A DNA stretch of 38,480 bases from Bacteroidota bacterium (GTDB taxonomy: Bacteria; Bacteroidota; Ignavibacteria; UBA10030; UBA8401): positions 1 to 38,480 of the forward strand of contig JAGWND010000005.1 in assembly GCA_028873075.1 (NCBI GenBank), in the 5' to 3' direction. A program made the translations under genes and the position numbers. This document shows, one piece after another, positions 25,200-32,891 of this stretch. Under the pieces are notes generated by a model. It saw only the letters and a program-made list of their open reading frames with translations, made no database searches and was not told where the DNA came from. Numbering within the stretch: the stretch's first letter is position 1; every line of letters begins with the position of its first letter.

Positions 25200-26030
25200 A
25201 TGTTCTCAAGCACAGGTGCGCAGCTTCGAACAAACAGAATTCTTAATCCTGTGACCGGCAGCGGAATTGTTGTTGCCATTGATCATGGATTGTTTCTCGG
25301 CCCGCTGCCGGGAGTTGAAAATACGTCGGCGACGATTGATGTGCTGCTGTCCGGACTGCCTGATGCGATTCAAATGACACCGGGAATAGCGCATGCGAAC
25401 GGCTCAAAATTTTTCGGAAAGAACAAGCCGGCCGTCATTGTCCGTCTCGATGCAACAAACATCTGGCGAAAAAAACCGGAACCGAAAGAGGCTTATTACA
25501 CACCGGTTGCTTCGGTGAAGGATGCGGTTCAATTAGGCGCTGATGCCGTGGTAACTTTTTTGTTCGCCGGCTACAATACCGATGCACAGGAAGCGGATAA
25601 CCTCAGCACGTTGGCGCGCATCGGAGCCGACGCGCGCGAGTACGGCATTCCGTTCATCGTTGAGCCGCTCGCAATCGAGAAAGGAGCGAACGTTGTCCGC
25701 GATTTTGAAATCATGAAATTGATTGTCCGCATGGCGTCGGAAATCGGTGCCGATATCATCAAAGCCGACTATCCTGAAACGCACAAGCAGTTTGAAGAAT
25801 TAGTTGCTGTTGCTTCTGCGCCCATTCTTGTGCGCGGCGGCCCGAAAATGGACTCAGACAAGGAGATGTTGAAGATGGTGAAAGACGCGATGGACGCAGG
25901 AGCAAAAGGGATTGTGTTCGGCAGGAATGTTTGGCAGCACCCAACACCGTCAAAAATACTTCGTGCGCTTGCTGCAATTGTTCATGAAAAGCAGAGTGTA
26001 GAAAAAGCATTGACAATGCTTAAAGGATAA
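25200..26030 (+). CDS. DhnA/FbaB-type class I aldolase (copy 1)
   Basis: A 276-aa TIM-barrel aldolase of the DhnA/LsrF/archaeal FbaB group. AIDHGLFLGP is the phosphate-site start. The Schiff-base Lys is in ADIIKADYPE (Lys188), and GIVFGRNVWQHP is the C-terminal phosphate-binding signature. It cleaves or forms a keto-sugar phosphate. AAGGAG eight bases upstream fixes ATG 25200 over the GTG/ATG at 25191 and 25194. A second, diverged member lies at 34086. It is probably a lower-pathway step that splits the kinase product into C3 units or similar fragments (inference). Confidence 0.9.
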   Translation: MFSSTGAQLRTNRILNPVTGSGIVVAIDHGLFLGPLPGVENTSATIDVLLSGLPDAIQMTPGIAHANGSKFFGKNKPAVIVRLDATNIWRKKPEPKEAYYTPVASVKDAVQLGADAVVTFLFAGYNTDAQEADNLSTLARIGADAREYGIPFIVEPLAIEKGANVVRDFEIMKLIVRMASEIGADIIKADYPETHKQFEELVAVASAPILVRGGPKMDSDKEMLKMVKDAMDAGAKGIVFGRNVWQHPTPSKILRALAAIVHEKQSVEKALTMLKG

Positions 26031-26074
26031 TGAGAAGCATTTTTCAAACCCTAAAGAAATTTACAGCCAGCGGG

Positions 26075-26105
26075 AGAGGCAAGTGCCTCTTCGGAAAAAC
26101 GTTTT
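26075..26105. promoter_or_regulatory. Hairpin and palindrome in the aldolase/oxidoreductase gap
   Basis: AGAGGCA-AG-TGCCTCT at 26075-26090 is a perfect inverted repeat, and AAAACGTTTT at 26096-26105 is a perfect 10-base palindrome 5 bases later. They sit in the 144-base gap before the second Gfo/Idh/MocA gene. A short T run lies inside the second palindrome, so terminator or operator roles are both possible. Confidence 0.4.
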
Positions 26106-26174
26106 GACTTGTCTCCCAAAATGTTTTCGTTCGATCCGCCGCTCCCGCTGTCCTTTGATCCCAAAAGGATAGTT

Positions 26175-27302
26175 ATGACAAAGAAAGAACTTCGTGTCGG
26201 CGTCATCGGCTTCGGCCAGATGGGGCGCATTCATGCGTTCGCGTACCGGGCAATTCCATTCTATTATGACGGAAATCCGTGCGCCGTGAAACTAAAATGC
26301 GTCTGCGATGCGAATGAATCTCTGGCGAAAAAAGGCGTAGAGCAGGCGGGCTTTGAGGGCTACACGACGGATTTTCATGAGCTTGTTTCACGTAACGATA
26401 TTGATATTGTGAATGTCTGTACACCGAACAATATGCACAAGGAGGCGGTTATCGCCGCACTCAGAAAAGGGAAACATGTGTATTGTGAAAAGCCGCTCGC
26501 GTTCAATGAAGCAGAAGCGAAAGAAATTGTCGCTGTCGCAGATGCGTCGAAAATGAAACATCAGATTACCTCTGAATACCGCTTTATCCCCGCTGTGATG
26601 AAAGCGAAGGAACTGATCGAGCAGGATTTTGTCGGGCGCGTGTTTCATTTCCGCGGCGTCTATCTTCATTCCGGTTACATTGACCCGAAGCGTCCGCGTG
26701 AATGGCGGATGCAAAAAAATGTTATCGGCGGCGGTGTGCTTGTTGACCTCGGCCCTCATCTTCTCGACATGATGCACTATCTTGTCGGAGACGCAAGCGA
26801 AGTTTCTGCGACAATGGAGACGTTTTTCAAAGAGCGCCCCTTGCCGGAGAACCCCTCTCTCATAGGACGTGTTGAAGTTGAAGATGCGATGAGCGTCATT
26901 GTGAAATTTAAGAACGGCGCTGTCGGCACGGTGGAAATGTCTCGTGTAGCAACCGGTGCCGAAGACGAAATGCGGTTTGAGATTCACGGGCAAAACGGCG
27001 CGTTAGCCTTCAATTTAATGCAACCCAACGAGTTGCTTGCCTTCAATGCACGCGAGCCGAAGGGCGTGCAAGGATTCAAGAAAATTACCACAGTGCAAAA
27101 ATATCCTGCACCGGCAGTGATGCCCGCGTCAAAATTCACCATGGGCTGGATTCGCTCTCATGTTGCGGCGCAATACAGCTTTCTCGATGCGATCGTGAAT
27201 GACCGAATGCCGTCGCCGGATTTTCATGATGCACTGAAGCTTCATCATTTGCTTGAAACAATCTACACCGCCGCGAATACAAAATCGTGGGTCAAGGTGT
27301 GA
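26175..27302 (+). CDS. Gfo/Idh/MocA oxidoreductase (copy 2)
   Basis: A 375-aa NAD(P)-dependent dehydrogenase. It has the canonical GVIGFGQMGRIHA nucleotide loop at residues 10-22, VCTPNNMHKEA, the EKPLAF motif and LVDLGPHLLDMMHYLVG carrying the catalytic His/Asp segment. AGGAT precedes ATG 26175; the listed start at 26109 is a TTG with no homologous N-terminus. It is longer and more canonical than the copy at 11730. Likely oxidises a pyranose, inositol-type or sugar-acid substrate. The mannose-6-phosphate isomerase follows 13 bases later. Confidence 0.92.
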   Translation: MTKKELRVGVIGFGQMGRIHAFAYRAIPFYYDGNPCAVKLKCVCDANESLAKKGVEQAGFEGYTTDFHELVSRNDIDIVNVCTPNNMHKEAVIAALRKGKHVYCEKPLAFNEAEAKEIVAVADASKMKHQITSEYRFIPAVMKAKELIEQDFVGRVFHFRGVYLHSGYIDPKRPREWRMQKNVIGGGVLVDLGPHLLDMMHYLVGDASEVSATMETFFKERPLPENPSLIGRVEVEDAMSVIVKFKNGAVGTVEMSRVATGAEDEMRFEIHGQNGALAFNLMQPNELLAFNAREPKGVQGFKKITTVQKYPAPAVMPASKFTMGWIRSHVAAQYSFLDAIVNDRMPSPDFHDALKLHHLLETIYTAANTKSWVKV

Positions 27303-27315
27303 AAGGAGTAATGAT

Positions 27316-28419
27316 ATGGATGTAAAACTTAAATCTCTGGCGCAAACGCCGCTCCTTCTCGAACCCAATCGGGTGTGGAGGTTTTATGAAGGGGGAAAAA
27401 TGATCGAGCGTTTTCAGGGAAACTCTGCCGGTGCCGATTCGTTGTATCCCGAAGAGTGGGTCGGCTCCACGGTACAGGCAGTTAATCCCGGCGAACACTA
27501 TAAAACAGGTGAAGGCTTGGCGGTAATCTCTCGTGGACTTCCTGAGCCCGTACCGTTGAAGTCGCTCACCGAACAATTTCCGGAAGAAATGCTAGGTGCC
27601 GCGCACGTAAAAACCTACGGCACGAACAGCGCATTGCTCGTCAAGCTGCTCGACAGCGCGATCCGGCTGCTCATTCATGCGCACCCGACAAAAGCGTTTG
27701 CGTTGGAACATTTGAATTCCTGCTTCGGAAAAACGGAAGCGTGGTTCGTTCTCTCAACTCGTCCAGAAGTTGACGACCCGTACGTGCTGATTGCCTTCCG
27801 TGAAGAAATCGGCCGCAAACGCTACCGCGAGCTCTTGGATAAACAAGATGTTAAAGAGATGATGCGCATTATGCACCGCGTTTCGGTGCGCGCGGGCGAT
27901 GTTGTGTACGTGAAAGCCGGACTTCCGCACGCCATCGGCGAAGGAACGTTCATGGTAGAATTGCAGGAGCCGACAGATTTTTCAATTTTGCTCGAGCGAA
28001 GCTGTGCGGGATTTACGCTTCGGGAAGATGAATCGTTCCTCGGATTGGACCCGAGCCTGACGCTGTCGGTCATTGATCACCGCGTCTATTCTGAAAAAGA
28101 AGTGCAGGATGAATTAGTGATCAAACCGAAGCGGCTGCGGAAGCAAGGCGAAAGCGCCGAGTATCAATTGTTAGGATACGATACGACAGAATGCTTTGCC
28201 GGACATCGCCTTGAAGTTCGCGGCGAGCTTGGCGATGCAACGTACGGACGCTTTTCAATTCTCATTGTTCTTGACGGCGAAGGCAAACTCCAGCATCGCG
28301 GCGGGGAAATTCCTCTGCGCCGCGGCACAGAAATTTTTCTTCCGGCGTCTATCGGCGAACATGTTTTTCAAACGGCTACGCAGATGACAATTTTTAAGAG
28401 CATGCCGGCACGCGTGTGA
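27316..28419 (+). CDS. Mannose-6-phosphate isomerase-like cupin enzyme, class I
   Basis: A 367-aa zinc-dependent phosphomannose isomerase homologue, converting mannose 6-phosphate to fructose 6-phosphate. The metal-site landmarks are LIHAHPTKAFA (His-x-His), GKTEAWFVL (Glu) and GLPHAIGEG (His). The N-terminal PEEWVGS and GLAVISRGL fit the family. ATG 27316 has AAAGGAG upstream; the listed 27253 start lies inside the preceding gene. Together with the alpha-mannosidase at 22354 and the kinase at 21362 it forms a plausible route from mannosides to fructose 6-phosphate. The true substrate could be another aldose phosphate. Confidence 0.9.
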   Translation: MDVKLKSLAQTPLLLEPNRVWRFYEGGKMIERFQGNSAGADSLYPEEWVGSTVQAVNPGEHYKTGEGLAVISRGLPEPVPLKSLTEQFPEEMLGAAHVKTYGTNSALLVKLLDSAIRLLIHAHPTKAFALEHLNSCFGKTEAWFVLSTRPEVDDPYVLIAFREEIGRKRYRELLDKQDVKEMMRIMHRVSVRAGDVVYVKAGLPHAIGEGTFMVELQEPTDFSILLERSCAGFTLREDESFLGLDPSLTLSVIDHRVYSEKEVQDELVIKPKRLRKQGESAEYQLLGYDTTECFAGHRLEVRGELGDATYGRFSILIVLDGEGKLQHRGGEIPLRRGTEIFLPASIGEHVFQTATQMTIFKSMPARV

Positions 28420-28561
28420 AGAAAACGGATAGATGGATTGTTGGATTTCTCGATGGGAGTATAGAAGTTGATCATCAATCTATTATTCCGATATTCCAGC
28501 AACATGAATGTACGCAACATCGTGAATAAAATAATTGCAAACAAGAAGAGGAGAAAAAGCC
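28420..28561. repeat. Spacer with motif shared with 25072-25199
   Basis: The gap carries ATGGATTGTTGGATT near its start and ATTATTCCGATATTCCAG further on, echoing the 25072-25199 gap. A weak TTGTTG-N16-TATAGA promoter-like pair overlaps it but is not convincing. AGGAG at the right end is the ribosome site of the ferritin-like gene. Confidence 0.35.
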
Positions 28562-29785
28562 ATGAACTCGACATTAACCGTGCGGCAGAATCTTGACCTG
28601 CTTGGAAAATACCGTTACACAGAAATTCAGATGATGGAGATAATGGGAAACTGGGCGCACACCATCACCGACCCCGAAGCGAAGATCGGATTCGGACGGC
28701 AGATGTTTCAGGATTCAAGGCACGCCGATCTGTTAGGCAAACGAATTCCCGAGCTGAAAGGGCGCTCGCAGAAATTTCATTCGATTGCTCCGAGCGATGA
28801 GTTTGTGCGCTTGTTGGAAAAAATTTGGGAAGCGAACAACGATGTGCTGCGGCTTGTCGCATTGTATCGCGTGCTGAAACCGGCGGTGGCTGCGGCGTAC
28901 GAGCGTCACTTACAGCAGCTCGAGCTTCCTGCCGACGAACCGACCGCCTACATTCTTCAGCACGTTGCCGATGAAGAACGCGACCACGCTGCATGGGCAG
29001 AGCCGATCATCGCACGATTAATCGTACAATCGCAGCGCGGTGAAGAAGTTCTTCGCTGGGAAAAAGAATTGCAAAGCGATTTGAAAAATTCCGGCGGCGT
29101 GCGAGGTGAAGGAAAAATGCCGGGAACGTACTCGTTCAAGAAAACGCACCCGTACAGCACCCGGCCTGTGCGCGACCTGCGATGGAATGTGTCCGATCAT
29201 CCCGAACAATTCACGGAAAAAAATTGGTCGTTCGATTCGAGTGATGGGAAATTGCATTTGCTCCACGATTTGCTGAACAGCGAATTCATCACGGTAGAGC
29301 GGATGGGATTGATACTTTCCGACTTCCCCGAAATCCCGTGGCAGATGAAATTGGATATGGCGCGGCAGGCGTGGGACGAAGCGCGCCACGCGGAAATTGT
29401 TCAGCGCCGGCTTGAAGAATTGGGCGGACACGTCGGGATGTTTCCCACAAGCTGCTGGGGATGGGAACAGGATGTGAACCGTCCCGATCCGTTGGAGCGT
29501 CTCGCTCTTTCGAATATGACGTTTGAAAGCGAAAGCTGCAAACATTTGCGCGATTGGATTGCAAAGGCAAAAGCGCAAGGCGATGCGCGCTCACAGCAGT
29601 TGATCGAATTTCTTCTTGCCGACGAGGTGAATCATGTTCTCTACGGCGTTCATTGGATTGACGAGCTGACGAAAGACGATCCCGAGCGGCGCAGGCGTGT
29701 CCTTGCATATCCCGAAGAATTACTGAAAGGCACACATCCGGTCGGGGTGAATTTTGAAGAAACAATCAACGTGCAGAAGAATTAG
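28562..29785 (+). CDS. Double ferritin-like diiron protein (DUF455-like C-terminal half)
   Basis: A 407-aa all-helical protein with two four-helix ferritin-like halves. Half 1 (about 15-160) has Glu21/Glu26, DSRH (Asp51, His54), Glu114 and ERDH (Glu139, His142). Half 2 (about 220-395) has SEFITVE, DEARHAE, ESESCKH and ADEVNHVLYG, matching DUF455 layout. Both halves keep carboxylate and ExxH (or DxxH) sets for a diiron centre. The role could be an oxygenase, reductase or peroxide-linked enzyme; none is proven. AGGAG precedes ATG 28562. It is free-standing after a 142-base gap and begins a new gene run. Confidence 0.82.
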   Translation: MNSTLTVRQNLDLLGKYRYTEIQMMEIMGNWAHTITDPEAKIGFGRQMFQDSRHADLLGKRIPELKGRSQKFHSIAPSDEFVRLLEKIWEANNDVLRLVALYRVLKPAVAAAYERHLQQLELPADEPTAYILQHVADEERDHAAWAEPIIARLIVQSQRGEEVLRWEKELQSDLKNSGGVRGEGKMPGTYSFKKTHPYSTRPVRDLRWNVSDHPEQFTEKNWSFDSSDGKLHLLHDLLNSEFITVERMGLILSDFPEIPWQMKLDMARQAWDEARHAEIVQRRLEELGGHVGMFPTSCWGWEQDVNRPDPLERLALSNMTFESESCKHLRDWIAKAKAQGDARSQQLIEFLLADEVNHVLYGVHWIDELTKDDPERRRRVLAYPEELLKGTHPVGVNFEETINVQKN

Positions 29786-29843
29786 TTCTCGATGAAGAAA
29801 GGTTCGGTGGAAGTTTATCTCAATAAAATCTGGTTCAACGCCG

Positions 29844-30947
29844 GTGAACATTGAACGAATCACGCTTACACATGTCCGCATTCCGCTGGTTGAACCGTTC
29901 ACAATCAGCAACGGCAGCGTGAGAGAAAAAGATGGAATCATCGTCCGCGTTTTCAGCGACGGGCTTGTTGGTGTCGGCGAGGCTTCGCCGATGGCGGGTT
30001 CGTTTTATTCGGAGGAAACGCCGGAGTCAACTTGGGGGTGTTTGGTGCACAGGATTATTCCGATGCTGTTTGCTTCAAAGCCGGTGTCGCTGGATGATGT
30101 CAATATTCTTTTTCACAAAATTCACGGCGACACATTTGCGAAAGCAGGAATCGAAACAGCGTTGCGGGACATCGAAGCGCAAAAACAAGATAGTCCGCTG
30201 TACAAGCTGCTTGGCGGAAAACGCCGCGATGTTGAATCTGGATTGGCAGTTGGCATCTATTCCACAGTTGACCAGCTTGTTTCTACCATTGAAAGGTACC
30301 TGCCGGAAGGGTACAAGCGCGTGAAGATAAAAATTCAGCCCGGATGGGATGCAACGCCGCTGCGCGCTGTGAAGAAATGTTTTGGCAACATTCCGCTCAT
30401 GGTTGATGCAAACGGTGCATACTCGCACGACGATCTTGAGCATCTCTGTTCGCTCGATGAATTTGAATTGATGATGATCGAACAACCATTTTCAAAAGAC
30501 GATTTTGATGCTCATGCGCAGTTGCAGGCGATGATGCGAACGCCGATCTGCTTGGATGAAGGGGCGTGCGATTGTTCGGCGATTGAGAAAGCAGCGTCGA
30601 AAAAGAGCTGTCGCATCGTCAACATAAAAATTCAGCGCGTTGGAGGACTGACTCAGGCGGAAGCAATGCACGCTGTGTGTGCGGAAAAAGCAATCCCTGT
30701 TTGGGCAGGCACAATGCCGGAATTGGGCGTCGGCGCCGCGCAAACACTCCACCTTGCCACGCTCGATAATTTTCTTTTTCCGACCGATGTTGAGTCGTCG
30801 CGGCGGTGGTTCGTAGACGACATCATAGAGCCGATGCTTGAGGTACACAACGGTGTGATTGAAATTCCCGACGGCATCGGCAACTGTTTTCAACTTAATG
30901 AGCGGAAGGTTTTGCAATACAAAGTTCGTGAAGAAATTTTTCAATGA
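29844..30947 (+). CDS. Enolase-superfamily enzyme, N-succinylamino acid racemase/OSBS-like
   Basis: A 367-aa member of the MLE/OSBS subgroup of the enolase superfamily. The catalytic lysines are VKIKIQ (Lys161, Lys163) and NIKIQRVGG (Lys262); the metal ligands are MVDANG (Asp188), MIEQPF (Glu213) and CLDEG (Asp238). Spacing matches characterised N-acylamino acid racemase/o-succinylbenzoate synthase proteins. No other menaquinone genes are present, so racemisation of an N-acyl amino acid or another proton-abstraction reaction is more likely. It starts with GTG and overlaps the flavoprotein gene by ATGA. The M20 deacylase at 32892 is a fitting partner. Confidence 0.9.
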   Translation: MNIERITLTHVRIPLVEPFTISNGSVREKDGIIVRVFSDGLVGVGEASPMAGSFYSEETPESTWGCLVHRIIPMLFASKPVSLDDVNILFHKIHGDTFAKAGIETALRDIEAQKQDSPLYKLLGGKRRDVESGLAVGIYSTVDQLVSTIERYLPEGYKRVKIKIQPGWDATPLRAVKKCFGNIPLMVDANGAYSHDDLEHLCSLDEFELMMIEQPFSKDDFDAHAQLQAMMRTPICLDEGACDCSAIEKAASKKSCRIVNIKIQRVGGLTQAEAMHAVCAEKAIPVWAGTMPELGVGAAQTLHLATLDNFLFPTDVESSRRWFVDDIIEPMLEVHNGVIEIPDGIGNCFQLNERKVLQYKVREEIFQ

Positions 30948-31951
30948 ATCTTTCAACGTCATTTGTCGGTTTGAATTTCCAAAGCCCGGTCATGATTGCT
31001 TCGGGTCCTGCAAGCCACGATGTCAACCAGATAACACTTGCGCAGCAGCAGCATGTCGGCGCAGTGGTGCTGAAGACCGTTTGCTCGGACAAGTATGAAC
31101 ATATGCGTTATTGGCCCCGCCCGCGTTACAAACTTCTTGACTGGGATAAACAGATCGGAGGACGGTCGAAATATTTCACGCTCTATTCGTACGAACAAGG
31201 ATACAGTGGCACACTGGAGGATTACTGGAAATTTATTGCGGAGTGCAAACGGCATTCCACTGTGCCGGTCTTTGGCAGCATTTTTGCCGATGTTGCGGGC
31301 GATTGGAAAATGCTTGCAGCGAATGTCGAGGCAAGTGGTGCCGATGCCGTAGAGCTTGACATCTCTTCTCCGCATAAGCCCGGTAGCCTCGATTTTGAAA
31401 CGACGTTCACCGCAGCCATTGCGGCAGTTGTGAAAGCGGTGAAGATACCCGTGATCGTGAAGCTCGCGGCAAGCGCAGATGTTGTTCAGCAATCGCTTGT
31501 TGCACAGGAGTGCGGTGCCTCGGCGGTAACTCTCTGCAACCGCATCCGCGGTTTTGATGTGGATATTGAGACGCAGCGTCCGATTCTTCACGGAAATTTT
31601 GCGGGAGTCGGCGGACCATGGGCGAAGTACTACACGTTCCGTCATGTTGCGGAAGCCGCGCAGTCAGTTGCTGTTCCCATCAGCGCAACCGGCGGAGCGA
31701 TGACTGGCAGCGATATCATAAAGTACATTCTGTTAGGCGCAACTACCGTGCAGGTGCTTTCAGTTGTGATGGTCAACGGATGGGATTCTATCGCAGCGAT
31801 GCACAAGGAAATTGCAGAGTACATGCAAAGGAAAAAAATTCTTTCGCTCGATGAAATCCGCGGCAGAGCATTGAAGGCTATGGCGCATCCGGATGAAATT
31901 GTTCGCTGGTCGGGCGAGCCGAAATCTGGGCCTCGCAATGTTTGGAAGTAA
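30944..31951 (+). CDS. Dihydroorotate/dihydropyrimidine dehydrogenase-like flavoprotein
   Basis: A 335-aa FMN TIM barrel related to DHODH and the PreA half of dihydropyrimidine dehydrogenase. Landmarks are FQSPVMIASGPAS, VELDISSPHKPGS at the catalytic loop, IPVIVKLAAS and GGAMTGSDIIKYILLGAT at the FMN-phosphate end. The loop lacks the Cys of PreA-type NxSCPH and resembles the SSPN form. It overlaps a small ferredoxin gene by 14 bases, so electrons probably pass through that protein. Located in a catabolic run rather than with pyrimidine genes, so reduction or oxidation of another cyclic substrate is plausible. Confidence 0.88.
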   Translation: MNLSTSFVGLNFQSPVMIASGPASHDVNQITLAQQQHVGAVVLKTVCSDKYEHMRYWPRPRYKLLDWDKQIGGRSKYFTLYSYEQGYSGTLEDYWKFIAECKRHSTVPVFGSIFADVAGDWKMLAANVEASGADAVELDISSPHKPGSLDFETTFTAAIAAVVKAVKIPVIVKLAASADVVQQSLVAQECGASAVTLCNRIRGFDVDIETQRPILHGNFAGVGGPWAKYYTFRHVAEAAQSVAVPISATGGAMTGSDIIKYILLGATTVQVLSVVMVNGWDSIAAMHKEIAEYMQRKKILSLDEIRGRALKAMAHPDEIVRWSGEPKSGPRNVWK

Positions 31952-32264
31952 TTTGAAATATCCGGGGCTGAACCCGATTCCGCCGCCGTTTGCACATGAA
32001 CATCCGCCGGTCGCGGAGGTCATTGAAGAAAAATGTATTGCGTGCGATCGTTGTCCGCCGCTTTGCTTTTTTGATTCCATTGTCATGGAAAATCGTCCGC
32101 AACATCCGTTCGGCAGAACGGCTGTCGTCATTCAAGAGAATTGTACAGGCTGCGGGTTATGTTTTGAAGCGTGCCCTGTTGATGCAATCGTCTGGGTAGC
32201 AGATGTCGCCGGTCGCAGCGATGCGAAGACAGCATCGTCGTCGGTAGAGGACACAGATTTATGA
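31938..32264 (+). CDS. Small 2[4Fe-4S] ferredoxin
   Basis: 108 aa, with CIACDRCPPLC and CTGCGLCFEACP, two CxxCxxCxxxC motifs about 35 residues apart. This predicts two [4Fe-4S] clusters and electron transfer. I set the start at ATG 31938, where it overlaps the flavoprotein gene by 14 bases; the listed 31893 start would extend the overlap. In PreA-type dehydrogenases the equivalent cluster domain is fused to the barrel, so this looks like a split version. It joins the cyclase gene by ATGA overlap. Confidence 0.9.
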   Translation: MFGSNLKYPGLNPIPPPFAHEHPPVAEVIEEKCIACDRCPPLCFFDSIVMENRPQHPFGRTAVVIQENCTGCGLCFEACPVDAIVWVADVAGRSDAKTASSSVEDTDL

Positions 32265-32887
32265 CTGTCATTGATCTCACACACCCGATTACGGACAACA
32301 TGCCGGTCTATTTCCCTTGGCATCCCGCAACGGAAATTGTTCAAACCGCAACGTATGCTCATGATCGCTGCGAAGTGCGCCGCCTGGCTATCGGCACGCA
32401 CAGCGGCACGCACATAGATGCCCCGAGCCACATCCTTGAAGGAACGCCGGCGCTTGATAAGTATGATCCGAATCTGTGGTGTATGAAAGCGCAGGTGTTA
32501 GATTTCACGCCGCGCCAGCCTCGTCAAGAAATTATGAAAGAAGAAGTGCAAGAGAAATTAAAACAGCGCGGCATCGGCGTGATCATCAAGGCGGGATGGG
32601 ATGTTCATTTTGGGAAAAACGATTATTACAAAACCTATCCGCCGATTTCAAACGCGGCGGCGGAATTTTTTTTAGCGATGAACGTTCCTCTTGTTGCTGC
32701 CGATACGCCCTTCACACTTGACGTGCATTATCTTCTTTTGAGGAGAGGGATCCCGCTCGTCACAAACCTTAACAACACAGCGCGGTTAAAAGAAGGCATC
32801 GTCACGCTCATCTCTGCGCCGCTGCTTATCGCAGGGGCAGACGGCGCGCCCGCCCGTGTTTTTGCTCTTGTTGAAAAGGAAGGATAA
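32261..32887 (+). CDS. Cyclase-family (kynurenine formamidase-like) metal hydrolase
   Basis: A 208-aa protein of the putative cyclase/KynB family. The metal signature HSGTHIDAPSH (His47, His51, Asp53, His57) is intact, preceded by IDLTHPITDNMPVYF at the N-terminus. Family members hydrolyse cyclic or open amides and lactones such as N-formylkynurenine or isatin. No tryptophan-pathway genes are nearby, so a lactone or amide made by the neighbouring flavoprotein or racemase is likely. ATGA overlap with the ferredoxin gene and a four-base gap to the M20 gene indicate one transcription unit. Confidence 0.9.
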   Translation: MTVIDLTHPITDNMPVYFPWHPATEIVQTATYAHDRCEVRRLAIGTHSGTHIDAPSHILEGTPALDKYDPNLWCMKAQVLDFTPRQPRQEIMKEEVQEKLKQRGIGVIIKAGWDVHFGKNDYYKTYPPISNAAAEFFLAMNVPLVAADTPFTLDVHYLLLRRGIPLVTNLNNTARLKEGIVTLISAPLLIAGADGAPARVFALVEKEG

Positions 32888-32891
32888 ACGT

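Noticed and set aside
29844-30947. MenC for menaquinone synthesis
   Set aside because: Catalytic residues fit OSBS, but no other men genes are present and the racemase/deacylase pairing explains the context better.
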